Assembly: GCA_040218795.1 (NCBI GenBank)
Contig: JAVJQT010000005.1
Location: 1-64,000 of the forward strand
From: CCMP332 sp040218795
Lineage (GTDB): Bacteria; Bacteroidota; Bacteroidia; Cytophagales; CCMP332
Direction of reading: 5' to 3'
Length of the DNA stretch: 64,000 nt
The translations under genes were made by a program, and so were the position numbers. The notes beneath the pieces were generated by a model. The model had not been told where the DNA came from. It ran no database searches and worked only from the letters and a program-made list of their open reading frames with translations. This document shows, piece by piece, positions 53,519-62,671 of the stretch; within the stretch, counting starts at the first letter, position 1, and every line of letters starts with the position of its first letter.

Positions 53519-54290
53519 CCTCAGCCAGCTTTAAACTTTCTTTTTTAAATTCCTCTGCTCCCGAATTAAAACTTCGGTATAACCTAACTAATTCATCATT
53601 TTTTACACCTATTCCTTTGAAATATTCGCTTAGCGAAGAAGGATTACTGCTTTCTTTCGGACCGTAACAAGCAAAGCATGCCCTCGAGTATTTGGGGCAA
53701 AGTGCACCGCAACCTGCATGCGTTACGGGGCCTAAGCAAGGCACTGAATTCACAACACTTACACATACAGTACCCGACAATTTGCATTCATTACATACAC
53801 TATCACTTTGAATATTGGGTTTTTTGCCAATTAAAAATGACGAAAGCACTTCAAGCAATTGATATTTATTAACCGGACAACCTCTCAATTGATAATCTAC
53901 TTTTACATGGTCTTCGATGGCGGTAGATTTATCAAGTGTTTTAATATATTCCGGATGAGCATAAACTCTTTTAACATATTCATCGACATCCGCAAAATTT
54001 CTGAGTGCTTGAATTCCCCCGGCTGTTGCACAAGCGCCTATTGAAATTATTAGTTTAGATTTTGATCTGATTTCTTGTATTCTCTCAGCATCATGAGCTG
54101 TTGTTACTGAACCTTCAACCAAAGAAATATCATAAGGCCCTTCGAGTTCTGTTTTTGTTGCTTCAGGAAAATAAGCGATTTCGATATTGTCTGCCAGGTA
54201 TAAAAGTTCATCTTCACAATCCAGAATACTCAATTGGCAACCATCGCATGAGGCAAATTTCCACACAGCAAGTTTTTTCTTTCTTTTCAT
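53502..54290 (-). CDS. hydD: [NiFe] hydrogenase small (delta) subunit, group 3b type
   Basis: This 262-residue electron-transfer subunit has the proximal-cluster ligands Cys15 and Cys18 (ASCDGCQLS), Cys87 (SIGACATAGG) and Cys138 (LRGCPVNK). A second Cys-rich segment (about 165-215, CNECKLSGTVC and CGALCPKYSRACFACYG) can hold two more clusters. There is no Tat signal, as expected for a soluble group 3 enzyme. It overlaps the gamma subunit at one end (4 bases) and the large subunit at the other. Confidence 0.95.
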   Translation of the reverse strand: MKRKKKLAVWKFASCDGCQLSILDCEDELLYLADNIEIAYFPEATKTELEGPYDISLVEGSVTTAHDAERIQEIRSKSKLIISIGACATAGGIQALRNFADVDEYVKRVYAHPEYIKTLDKSTAIEDHVKVDYQLRGCPVNKYQLLEVLSSFLIGKKPNIQSDSVCNECKLSGTVCVSVVNSVPCLGPVTHAGCGALCPKYSRACFACYGPKESSNPSSLSEYFKGIGVKNDELVRLYRSFNSGAEEFKKESLKLAEDEKVK

Positions 54291-55153
54291 AACTCTTTGA
54301 TTGACAATTCTTTCTGTATTTGCCTATAATTAAAAACCGCTCCGTCTTTACATACAAAATTGGAGCCCCATTGACAATGCCCACATTGCCCAATAGCGCA
54401 TTTCATATTTCTCTCCATTGACAAATATATATTTGAAGGGTCAATGCCTGCATCCAAAAGCGCATAAGCGCTAAATCGCATCATAACTTCGGGACCGCAC
54501 AAATAGGCAACAGTTTCGGCAGGATTAAAACTGGCAAGATTTAATAAAGAGGTCACCACACCAACATTGCCTCGCCATCCTTTTTGACAATGATCGACAG
54601 TGACTTGGAAATTGATCAATGGATCGGATTGCCATGAAATGACATCGGTGTGAAATAAAATGGAATGAGGATCCCTCGAACCGTACAATACATTTACTCT
54701 TTTATATTTAAAACGTTCATTTCCTAAAATTTCAATTAAAGGTCGCAATGGCGCTAAACCTACACCTCCTGCTATTATGATCACATCTTTACCTTCAGCC
54801 ATGTCCACCGGCCATGAGGTGCCGAATGGCCCTCTCACTCCTATTCTATCGCCAATTTTAAGTTTATAACAATAATTTGAAATTGCGCCAACACCCTGAA
54901 TCGTATGGCATAAATATGGATGTTCGTATTCAAGACTACTTACTGAAATTGGAATTTCACCTAATCCAAAAGCGTAGAGCATATTAAATTGACCAGGTTT
55001 CATTTCCGGAATACATTTATCTGAATCAGGTTCAAGAATAAATGTGATATTCAACTCATTTTCCTGAAACTTTTCCTTTACCCTGTATATGATTGGGATC
55101 CAGGGATTTTTTAAGGTTTTAAAATTTTTCTCTTTGGTTTCAATGGTATACAT
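54287..55153 (-). CDS. hydG: Hydrogenase gamma subunit, FAD/NAD(P)-binding oxidoreductase
   Basis: This 288-residue flavoprotein is the pyridine-nucleotide end of the enzyme. The FAD domain (about 20-110) has PISVSS and GDRIGVRGPFGTSWPV, and the NAD(P) domain (about 115-240) has IIIAGGVGLAPLRPLIE, YGSRDPHSILF and YLCGPEVMM. A [2Fe-2S]-type cluster is formed by the Cys of MKCAIGQCGHCQWG and VCKDG. The same protein type occurs in dihydroorotate dehydrogenase K and NADP-linked sulfhydrogenases. The overlap of 14 bases with the upstream cNMP-fold gene makes the order unusual. Confidence 0.95.
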   Translation of the reverse strand: MYTIETKEKNFKTLKNPWIPIIYRVKEKFQENELNITFILEPDSDKCIPEMKPGQFNMLYAFGLGEIPISVSSLEYEHPYLCHTIQGVGAISNYCYKLKIGDRIGVRGPFGTSWPVDMAEGKDVIIIAGGVGLAPLRPLIEILGNERFKYKRVNVLYGSRDPHSILFHTDVISWQSDPLINFQVTVDHCQKGWRGNVGVVTSLLNLASFNPAETVAYLCGPEVMMRFSAYALLDAGIDPSNIYLSMERNMKCAIGQCGHCQWGSNFVCKDGAVFNYRQIQKELSIKEL

Positions 55154-55607
55154 CCAATAATTGTATTCTCGTGTTTTTTAATCGTTCACTTAACATTCCG
55201 GTAAATTTTCTCAAAAGCAGGTAGCCCAGAGAGTGATCTTTTTCACATTTATCACGTATACACTTGCCATCGAATTCTATTACAGATGTTTCTTCCAGCG
55301 CTATCAAATCAAAATTGTATCTGTAAGGTGGCACAATCCAACTAACACCGGCAATTTCTCCAGGATGGATTGTTTTAAGCATTATCGTCCCCTTATCATG
55401 ATGATGCAATTGAAGTCCGATCCTTCCTTTGCGAATGATGTAAAAATGATCGGCGGAATCACCTTCTTTTCCCAAATACTGGCCTCTGTTAAAATGTCGG
55501 TTTATACCACATTGAGATATGTATTCTATCATATCATCTTCAATACCCTCAAAAAATTTCATTTCAGAGAGATTGTCTTTTATTGATTTAGTCTTGAGCT
55601 TATCCAT
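55140..55607 (-). CDS. Cyclic-nucleotide-binding-fold protein (cNMP domain only) in hydrogenase operon
   Basis: The 155-residue protein is a Crp/Fnr-like cNMP-binding domain: FEGIEDDMIEYISQCG, FNRGQYLGKEGDSADHFYIIRKGRIGLQ, HPGEIAGVSW and ALEETSVIEFDGKCI. It ends at the long helix (EKDHSLGYLLLRKFTGMLSERL) with no helix-turn-helix, so it should not bind DNA by itself. The cAMP phosphate-binding Arg of Crp is not evident. It overlaps hydB by 8 bases and hydG by 14, so it is expressed with the enzyme and is probably an attached regulatory or sensing subunit. Similar genes occur in group 3b loci of other phyla, which makes it recurrent there. Confidence 0.85.
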   Translation of the reverse strand: MDKLKTKSIKDNLSEMKFFEGIEDDMIEYISQCGINRHFNRGQYLGKEGDSADHFYIIRKGRIGLQLHHHDKGTIMLKTIHPGEIAGVSWIVPPYRYNFDLIALEETSVIEFDGKCIRDKCEKDHSLGYLLLRKFTGMLSERLKNTRIQLLDVYH

Positions 55608-56721
55608 CTTTTTCTACTAATAATTCCTTAACTTCTTGTCTAATATCTATACCCACCGGACACCAGGTGATGCACCTTCCACAACCTACGCAACCGCTCA
55701 TGTCAAATTGATCATACCATGATGAGAGTTTATGAGAAATCCATTGACGGTATCTTGATTTTATACTTTTTCGAACAATTCCGCCATGTATATAGGAGTA
55801 ATCTCCATTAAAACAGGAATCCCATTTTTGCCATCTTTCTGTGTGTTTGCCTTCAAGGTCGGTAATATCCTCAGTAGTAGTACAAAAACAAGTGGGACAT
55901 ACAAGGGTACAATTGGCACAGGCCAAACATCTTTTTTCAACATCTTGCCAATGTTTATCATCGGCTTTTTCTATAAGAAACTTTCTGGCTTTATCTCTAT
56001 CAAAGGCCTTATCCATTGACTTTGAAGTCTTATTAATAACTTTTTCTGCTTCTTCGATATCTTTTTCAGATGCAAATTGAAAGGATAAATCTGTTAATAT
56101 TTGTTGGGCTTCCTGACTTCCGGTTTCAGCGATGAAATGATGTTTCTTTTTCGACAGTACTTCAGTAATCGCCAGGTCAAAATCTTTTTTGACTTTGGGA
56201 CCCGTATCCATTGAAGTACAGAAACAAGTATTGGATGGTTGGCCGCAATTAACCGCAATGATCATTGTTTCTTTTCTCAGAACTTCATAATTCGGATTCT
56301 TATAATCGCGGTTTAGAAATACCCTATCTAAAGTTGAGATTGCATAGAGGTCACAGGAGCGTATTCCCCAAAAAACTTTTTTTCTTTTTTTGAGCTTTTC
56401 CTCTTTAATAGCCAGGTTCCCTTCATTAATCTCAGCTGACCATAATTTTGATCGTTGTGGGAAAAAGTGTGCTTTAAATGATTGAGGTCCATGTGTATAT
56501 TGAAATAAACTCTTGTCAGACTTTTGAACTAGATTGTATTTTCCTGCATCAATTTTTTCATAATATCCTTTTGGCAAATCTTCAAAATGATCCAGTTCAC
56601 CATACATAATGGCCCCATCTTTAAAATAAGGACCGATGTTTGAATACTGCTCATCTAAAAAATAATTGAACAGTTTTTCTAAATCCCTTGAACTCAGTCT
56701 AAAATAGTTGTTTTTAATCAT
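55600..56721 (-). CDS. hydB: Hydrogenase beta subunit, 4Fe-4S dicluster protein
   Basis: This is a 373-residue iron-sulfur subunit. Two ferredoxin-type clusters come from CLACANCTLVCPTCFC (about 270-285) and CVGCGRCITWCPVGID (about 340-355). The N-terminal part (FWGIRSCDLYAISTLDR, FCTSMDTGPKV) has the DUF362/hydrogenase-beta form with further Cys. It passes electrons between the hydrogenase core and HydG. The ATG at 56721 is chosen; an upstream TTG at 56754 would add 11 residues. It is the first gene of the operon, ending 8 bases into the cNMP-fold gene. Confidence 0.93.
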   Translation of the reverse strand: MIKNNYFRLSSRDLEKLFNYFLDEQYSNIGPYFKDGAIMYGELDHFEDLPKGYYEKIDAGKYNLVQKSDKSLFQYTHGPQSFKAHFFPQRSKLWSAEINEGNLAIKEEKLKKRKKVFWGIRSCDLYAISTLDRVFLNRDYKNPNYEVLRKETMIIAVNCGQPSNTCFCTSMDTGPKVKKDFDLAITEVLSKKKHHFIAETGSQEAQQILTDLSFQFASEKDIEEAEKVINKTSKSMDKAFDRDKARKFLIEKADDKHWQDVEKRCLACANCTLVCPTCFCTTTEDITDLEGKHTERWQKWDSCFNGDYSYIHGGIVRKSIKSRYRQWISHKLSSWYDQFDMSGCVGCGRCITWCPVGIDIRQEVKELLVEKDG

Positions 56722-56863
56722 TTCCGCTATGATTTCAGATCGGATAAATGTCAATTTGAAAAAAGGATTTATGAGATCTTTTAGCGGAATTTAATCGCAA
56801 TATAGCAGTTCAACTATGACGATTTTCTCATCAGAATATGATTATTATCAAGATTGATCAAAG

Positions 56864-56878
56864 CCTGAAAAATTCAGG
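56864..56878 (-). terminator. Hairpin between mscS-like and hydB genes
   Basis: cctgaa-aaa-ttcagg is a perfect 6-bp stem 21 bases past the mscS-like stop. On the minus strand it is followed by ctttgatc, a weak T-run. It may separate the mscS-like gene from the hydrogenase operon. Confidence 0.4.
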
Positions 56879-56898
56879 ATTCAATGGAAAAAAATAAT

Positions 56899-57783
56899 TT
56901 ATTTTGACTGGCCAATATGATGAATCGTCCTTTGTGGAAATGGTATTTCTATGCCTTTTTTATCGAATTCATCTTTTAATCTTTTGTTGAATTCCCGCAT
57001 AACTTTCCATTGTTCGCCGGGTTTGGTTTTGAGTCTTGCTTTTACAATTAAAGCACTATCGGCAAATGTATTCAGACCAAAAATTTCAATGGCTTCTATT
57101 ATCAAAGATTTAAAATTCTCATCATTTTTCAGTTCAGCACCTACCTGTTCCATAATTTTTATTACCTCGGGTATTTTTGAATCATAACTAACGCCTATAT
57201 CAAATACGGCAGCAGACCATTCCTTAGTCATGTTTGATAGCGAATTTATTTTCCCGTTTTGAAAAATATGAACAGTTCCCTGCATATCTCTCAAGGTTAC
57301 GGTTCTCAATTCTATTTTTTCTACTGCTCCGGCTACACCGTTAATTATTGCCACATCACCCGTTCGGATTTGATCTTCAAAAAGCATAAAAAAACCTGAA
57401 ATTACATCTCTAACCAATTCTTGCGCACCGAATCCAACGGCTAAACCCAGTATTCCGGCGCCTGCCAAAAGTGGAGCAATATCCAATCCAATTTCCTTTA
57501 AGAGAATGAATATAAATAGCACCCAAAAGGCCACTTTTAGCGTACCCCTTAAAATGTCCATTAGAGTTCTGGCTCTTTTTTCACTTTCAGCACTTGTGGT
57601 GCTCTTTTGAACTCTTTTTGAAATGACTTTTTGTATTCTTCGGAGAATAATTCTTAAGAGTTGGTAACTAATAGTAAATATTACGACCGTTAATAGTATT
57701 TCGGGACCTTTTTCAAGCATCCAATTGAAACCATCATCCAATATTGATTCCCAGAAATTGCGTTTGAGTAATTTATCGTCCAT
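56899..57783 (-). CDS. MscS-family mechanosensitive channel (second copy)
   Basis: This 294-residue membrane channel has hydrophobic segments at about 25-50 and 82-105, and a pore helix (LLAGAGILGLAVGFGAQELVRDVISGFF). A beta domain follows (EDQIRTGDVAIINGVAGAVEKIELR), then the C-terminal alpha/beta cap. It ends KGIEIPFPQRTIHH, the typical MscS/YbdG-like tail. It is not closely similar to the copy at 33965, so these are older paralogs. It lies upstream of the hydrogenase operon on the same strand. Confidence 0.92.
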   Translation of the reverse strand: MDDKLLKRNFWESILDDGFNWMLEKGPEILLTVVIFTISYQLLRIILRRIQKVISKRVQKSTTSAESEKRARTLMDILRGTLKVAFWVLFIFILLKEIGLDIAPLLAGAGILGLAVGFGAQELVRDVISGFFMLFEDQIRTGDVAIINGVAGAVEKIELRTVTLRDMQGTVHIFQNGKINSLSNMTKEWSAAVFDIGVSYDSKIPEVIKIMEQVGAELKNDENFKSLIIEAIEIFGLNTFADSALIVKARLKTKPGEQWKVMREFNKRLKDEFDKKGIEIPFPQRTIHHIGQSK

Positions 57784-57876
57784 ATTTCTCTCTATTGAGA
57801 TTATTTTTGTTTTTAATAATGCATAATTTGCATGACGTTGTCAAAATGAAGCAAATAATATCGTAATTAAAAGTTT

Positions 57877-58854
57877 ATGGATGATCAAAATGAAATAATA
57901 AAAATGCTTCAGGAGAAGTATGAAAATTTGGGACAAGATCTCAATGTGGCTTTAAAAGGTCTCTATCATTCGACTCCAATGACCTATTGGGATTATATTC
58001 AGACGGATGCCCTATTGTCTCTTCAGATACAAAGGAGCGATAAACCCGATGAAATGGTGTTTATTATATATCATCAAATAAATGAGCTGCTCTTTAAAAT
58101 GATCCTTTGGGAAATCGATCAGGTTTCAAATCACCCGGAGGTAAGCACAAAATTTTTTGCAGATAGACTGGATAGAATAAGTCGTTATTTTGATATGCTC
58201 ACCTCTTCTTTCAGTATTATGCGACAAGGCATGGAAAGAGAGCAATATTTACAATTTAGGGACACGCTTGCTCCTGCCAGTGGATTTCAGAGCGCACAAT
58301 ACCGTATGATTGAATTTGGATCTACAGAATTGATTAATTTGATTGATAGCCGGTTCCGCAAAACAATTGACAGAAATACACCATTTGAATACGCCTATGA
58401 GCATTTGTATTGGCAGGCCGCCGGAAAAGATTATGCCACCGGTGATAAATCAACTTTGTTGCGACTTTTTCAGAATCGCTACATGGAAGATTTTATAACC
58501 TATATGAAAAAATATAACAATTCTAATCTCTGGACTTTATTTAAACTATTACCGGAAGAAGATCGCAATAATTTGAAACTTCAAAATGCCATGCGACATT
58601 ATGATTTTACAGTAAATGTGAAATGGGTAATGTCCCATTACAAAGCGGCAGCAAAATATCTCGAAAACGGAAAAGAAGCCATTGCTGCCACAGGAGGTAG
58701 CGAATGGAAGAAATACATGCACCCCTCTTTTCAAAAAAGAATCTTTTTCCCCGGACTTTGGTCGGAGGAAGAAATAAAAAATTGGGGTAAGGGCCAATTA
58801 GACAATTGCCGTGTTCTCAATGAAGCAATTGAAATTGTAGATAGAATCGTTTGA
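57877..58854 (+). CDS. kynA: Tryptophan 2,3-dioxygenase
   Basis: This 325-residue soluble heme enzyme opens the indole ring of tryptophan to N-formylkynurenine. YHQINELLF gives distal-site His66, FRDTLAPASGFQSAQYRMIE is the family's signature, and His254 (WVMSHYKAAAKYL) is the likely heme ligand. The helical segments are as in bacterial TDO. No other kynurenine-pathway gene is near. It is convergent with an esterase gene, 8 bases apart. Confidence 0.93.
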   Translation: MDDQNEIIKMLQEKYENLGQDLNVALKGLYHSTPMTYWDYIQTDALLSLQIQRSDKPDEMVFIIYHQINELLFKMILWEIDQVSNHPEVSTKFFADRLDRISRYFDMLTSSFSIMRQGMEREQYLQFRDTLAPASGFQSAQYRMIEFGSTELINLIDSRFRKTIDRNTPFEYAYEHLYWQAAGKDYATGDKSTLLRLFQNRYMEDFITYMKKYNNSNLWTLFKLLPEEDRNNLKLQNAMRHYDFTVNVKWVMSHYKAAAKYLENGKEAIAATGGSEWKKYMHPSFQKRIFFPGLWSEEEIKNWGKGQLDNCRVLNEAIEIVDRIV

Positions 58855-58862
58855 TGGAATTG

Positions 58863-60101
58863 CTATTCTTTCTCAAATAGGAATTTAAGGGGATCGTCAA
58901 TTAATGCTCTCCAATTACCCCAGGAATGCCCTTCATTTACTTCTATGTATTGTAAATTATAGTTTTTTGATTTTAAAACAGACTTCAAGGATCTGGCATA
59001 GTTTTCGGTATCATAAATAACACCGGTACTCATAAAAACATCCAATGGCAATTTTGAATTGTTTTGATAATCATCAATTATTTGTTGATTGAGAGCAGGA
59101 GAATGAATTATTATCTTTTGAAAGACATCATTTCGAACCAAGCCAAAATAGGCTGAATTTCTTCCGCCGAATGATGTGCCCACAATCCCCCTGGATGCAG
59201 GATTTTTAATGGTTTTATAATTATTGTCAATTTCTGTTACCAATTCATCTGCCACAAAATTTGCAAAATCCGGATTTCCTGCATATTCGTCAATTCTGCG
59301 GTTTATAGATGAATTGTTCGGGTCTCTTGGATCAATAAATACAGCCAATAATGGCTCAATCTCCTCATCGTAAATTAAGTTATCTAATACGTTTACCGCA
59401 GCACCCAAAGCCGGATTCGCATATTCATGCCCATCTGTAAAATATACAACGGCCAGGCTGTCCAATGAAGCATAATTATAGGGTGTGTAGACTTTGTAAT
59501 TCACATCATAACCTAGATTTGAAGAAATACTGCTGATGAGAAAATTGTTTGATAAAGTACCTTTCATTACCTCATCACGGGCAATTGTTTCTTCCGGGTA
59601 TTCCCAATCGGGCATTCTCAACTCTGAATTTGCACCAAATCCACTTACCTGAATGAATGAATTTCTTGGATCAAGTATCCATGAGCTATTGTTTAATACA
59701 ATTTTATAATCAAGTCTGGCATCTTTTGGAAAAGTTCTGTACAAAAACCAAACATCTGAGTTTTCTAACTTGGTACCGGAAAAACCGTTGACCTCAAAGT
59801 CCCAGCCATTAAAATCACCAGCCCAGGCCACCTCATTGGCCTCTCCGTAATAAAAAAACATGACAGAGACCCCCTTTGCGAATGGAATTTGATTATTTGC
59901 CTCTAGACTGTCTAAAAACACCATTAGACGAAGGGAATCTTCTGATATTATGATGTTTTCCAAACTAGTTCTTAGATCATTTAAAGAATTAAAATCTCTG
60001 TAATCGGAATAAGTCACTGGTAAAACCGGGCTTTCACTTTCTTCCTGACAAGACCAAATTAACAGCGATAGCATTAAGAGAAATACAATGTTAGATTTCA
60101 T
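58863..60101 (-). CDS. Alpha/beta-hydrolase (esterase family) lipoprotein
   Basis: This 412-residue protein is anchored by Cys18 (LLIWSCQEES). An E-set/glycogen-binding-like domain (about 75-150, WAGDFNGWDF) is followed by an enterochelin-esterase-type hydrolase (about 180-410) with nucleophile Ser310 (GTSFGGRNSA) and His392 (NEGHSWGNW). Homologues cleave siderophore, xylan-feruloyl or other esters, so the substrate is open. It lies 2 bases after the YVTN-propeller gene on the same strand, and the two form an operon. Confidence 0.85.
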   Translation of the reverse strand: MKSNIVFLLMLSLLIWSCQEESESPVLPVTYSDYRDFNSLNDLRTSLENIIISEDSLRLMVFLDSLEANNQIPFAKGVSVMFFYYGEANEVAWAGDFNGWDFEVNGFSGTKLENSDVWFLYRTFPKDARLDYKIVLNNSSWILDPRNSFIQVSGFGANSELRMPDWEYPEETIARDEVMKGTLSNNFLISSISSNLGYDVNYKVYTPYNYASLDSLAVVYFTDGHEYANPALGAAVNVLDNLIYDEEIEPLLAVFIDPRDPNNSSINRRIDEYAGNPDFANFVADELVTEIDNNYKTIKNPASRGIVGTSFGGRNSAYFGLVRNDVFQKIIIHSPALNQQIIDDYQNNSKLPLDVFMSTGVIYDTENYARSLKSVLKSKNYNLQYIEVNEGHSWGNWRALIDDPLKFLFEKE

Positions 60102-60103
60102 AT

Positions 60104-62635
60104 TTATTGTTTTACAAATCTCAAACTTCCACTTGTAATCGATTCTTCAATTTTTATGGTATAAATGCCCTTTGGAAGTTCTTTTAAACTAATTTGAATA
60201 GCTTTTATATTATCAAAGCGTCCTTGAAGTAGCAATTGACCCATATCGTTATATATACAATACTTACCGCTTGCTTTTTTATCCAATTCTAAATTTAATT
60301 CATTTTCTGTGGGATTTGGAAAAATATTAAATGCATTCACTCCCGAATAATTAGACATATCGATACTTGTTAAACTATCGCCTTTATAAATGGCCACATA
60401 GTCAGGACCCGACATCGCTATGGCCAGCTTATTTCCATTTTTTGATGCATCCATATAACAGGGCCTTGCTGGTAAAGGGTAATTTATTCCGTCAACCTGA
60501 AGCGCTGAGCTGGTATTTGAACCGGAAGCCGTTAACAAATAAGCCATTTTTCCATTTGTCAATACTTCAGCTTGTATGGGCGTATAATTAGGACCAAAAC
60601 TTATATTGCTTTTAAAATTACCATTCTGACCATCAAAGAATTCAACTGACTGTGTTCCTGAATTACAAACAACAAATTCATCGGTATTTGGATTATATGA
60701 AACACGCGTGGGATTGTTCGATGTATTGGCAACATTTAATATCGACGAAAATGCGCCCTGTACGTTTATAAATGAGAGATTATTGTCGTTCTTATTGATA
60801 CAAACAGCGAATTGTCCATTATCCGATATGGCTATCTGACTTGGAAAGTCCCCGGTTGGAATGGTTGCGGCTATACTTTGTTGTAACATATCAATGACCT
60901 TGATTTCATCATCGAAACTTGCTGCAAGAAATACAAAATGACCGGTTGAAGGTATTTGCAAATCAGAAAATATACCCTGATTTGTCCAGGACACCCCTAT
61001 TACACCTACAGATAAGTTTCCAATATTGCTGCTATTTGCAGAATCAAGTCTGACAAACGAAACTGTGTTGCCACGTGTATTTGTGACCAAAGCCAAAGTA
61101 TCACCCGGTGCTATTCTAATTATTGAGGGTCTATCTCCCACGGCAGGACTTGCAATTAATTCTCCGCTTTCCATATGAATGATGTGTAATGCAAATCCTT
61201 CATAATCAGCAATTAAGCCGTATTTCCCATCCGAAGTCATGGCACAACCAAAAGAACCCGTTGACATACCGGGAACGAGATATTGCGTTTTCATAGAGTC
61301 TGCATCTATTATTGAAGCTGAGGTTGATAATTGATTGGCTACCAGTATTTTATTTCCATTTTCGCTTATGGCAACTCTATAGGCTGCATCCGCTTCAAAA
61401 GTTGATCCGGTGGAAATATTGCCAATTAAATTAACAGCTGTTCCAAAATCAAAAGCATGCAAATATTCTTTTCTTAGCGGATCAACACCTACAAAATGAT
61501 AAGAGGAATCAGAAACTGCTCCTTTACTTTGAGAAAGGCCTGAATAAGAACCTTGCAATGTACCTGTACTTATATCAACAACCTGTGTATAGAATCCTCC
61601 TCCAATAGCAAATTGATGATCAAAAGATGAGGCCAACCAGAATACAGTATTATTTGTGACCTGTGTAAAACCCATAGAATTAAAATCAACCCTGACCATA
61701 CCTCCACTCATACTTAAAATGGCATTGTCACCTGCCGGATCAATGGCCATTCCTTTACACAGGGTAAAAATACTTAGCCCGCTTAAGGAAATACTGTCCA
61801 GTGTTAGGCTGTTTAAATTGATTCTATACAAAGCAGGCACAGCGGAGTTGTTTAATACGAAGGCATGTCCTGAATCAGACATTTGAAGTGCAAATGCATT
61901 GGAAATTTGACTAAAAGTAGTGTCTATGTTTCCTGAAACAATATCGTGCACACTAATACCGTCACCATCAAAACTAATGGCAATTGCTTTAGATCCGTCG
62001 GGAGAAAGTAAAAAATCATAATATTCGAAATCGGTGCGATTATTTGAGGTAATGAATGAAAAGGTTTGAATTCCCGAATAAAAACTGTCCAATGTTTGCG
62101 TCACCTGCAAAGAATTTAAATCGATTACATAGCATTTTTGAGAATCAATACTTGCAACTAAAGCCCTGTTATTAATTTCATCTATGCGAATTTCATTGGG
62201 TTCGCCCGGGGTGGCTATTTTTCCGAGAATTGAATAATTAGTCAAATCTATTACAGCAACGGAATCCGCCAAAGGCAATGAAACTATGGCCTTATTGTCA
62301 TGGACGCCAATATTTACAGGTCCTGCTCCCAGTGGAATATCAGCGAGCGTATTTTGGCTTCCCCAGTCTATTATGCTCAAATTTTGGCTTACGAAATGAC
62401 TTACAATGATTTTTTCACCCTTGTCATAAAACATCATTTCTTTGATATAATCACCCTCCACGGTATCGCCGGGATCAAGGCTTATCAGCGATGCGAGTTT
62501 ATTGGCTTTTCCGGTTTCAGCTGTGTAATTCCTATATTTTATTATTGCATCACCGTCTTTGGACACTTCATCCTGCGCGCAAATGATACCAAATGAAAGA
62601 ATAGATATAATTACGGTGAGACTTAATATTTTCAT
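60104..62635 (-). CDS. T9SS-secreted beta-propeller protein (YVTN repeats)
   Basis: This is an exported protein of 843 residues with a signal peptide at about 1-20 (IISILSFGIICAQDE). It contains many 40-residue beta-blade repeats of YVTN type, for example IIDWGSQNTLADIPLGAGPV, VIDLTNYSILGKIATPGEPN and KVIDMLQQSIAATIPTGDFP, enough for two propellers. The C-terminus has a T9SS sorting domain (NIFPNPTENELNLEL to KGIYTIKIEE). It is probably a surface-attached binding protein. The next gene downstream encodes the esterase lipoprotein. Confidence 0.9.
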   Translation of the reverse strand: MKILSLTVIISILSFGIICAQDEVSKDGDAIIKYRNYTAETGKANKLASLISLDPGDTVEGDYIKEMMFYDKGEKIIVSHFVSQNLSIIDWGSQNTLADIPLGAGPVNIGVHDNKAIVSLPLADSVAVIDLTNYSILGKIATPGEPNEIRIDEINNRALVASIDSQKCYVIDLNSLQVTQTLDSFYSGIQTFSFITSNNRTDFEYYDFLLSPDGSKAIAISFDGDGISVHDIVSGNIDTTFSQISNAFALQMSDSGHAFVLNNSAVPALYRINLNSLTLDSISLSGLSIFTLCKGMAIDPAGDNAILSMSGGMVRVDFNSMGFTQVTNNTVFWLASSFDHQFAIGGGFYTQVVDISTGTLQGSYSGLSQSKGAVSDSSYHFVGVDPLRKEYLHAFDFGTAVNLIGNISTGSTFEADAAYRVAISENGNKILVANQLSTSASIIDADSMKTQYLVPGMSTGSFGCAMTSDGKYGLIADYEGFALHIIHMESGELIASPAVGDRPSIIRIAPGDTLALVTNTRGNTVSFVRLDSANSSNIGNLSVGVIGVSWTNQGIFSDLQIPSTGHFVFLAASFDDEIKVIDMLQQSIAATIPTGDFPSQIAISDNGQFAVCINKNDNNLSFINVQGAFSSILNVANTSNNPTRVSYNPNTDEFVVCNSGTQSVEFFDGQNGNFKSNISFGPNYTPIQAEVLTNGKMAYLLTASGSNTSSALQVDGINYPLPARPCYMDASKNGNKLAIAMSGPDYVAIYKGDSLTSIDMSNYSGVNAFNIFPNPTENELNLELDKKASGKYCIYNDMGQLLLQGRFDNIKAIQISLKELPKGIYTIKIEESITSGSLRFVKQ

Positions 62636-62671
62636 ATAAAATTAAATTTAATCACTTTATTTTCAGCCCGA

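Noticed and set aside
55140..55607. cNMP-fold protein as a DNA-binding Crp/Fnr regulator of the hydrogenase
   Set aside because: The protein ends after the C-helix with no helix-turn-helix, so it cannot be assigned as a transcription factor.
56755..56898. Promoter or FNR site upstream of hydB
   Set aside because: Looked for TAnnTTTG and TTGAT-N4-ATCAA on the minus strand; only a bare TTGATCAA near 56855 and the hairpin at 56864 were found, too weak to call.
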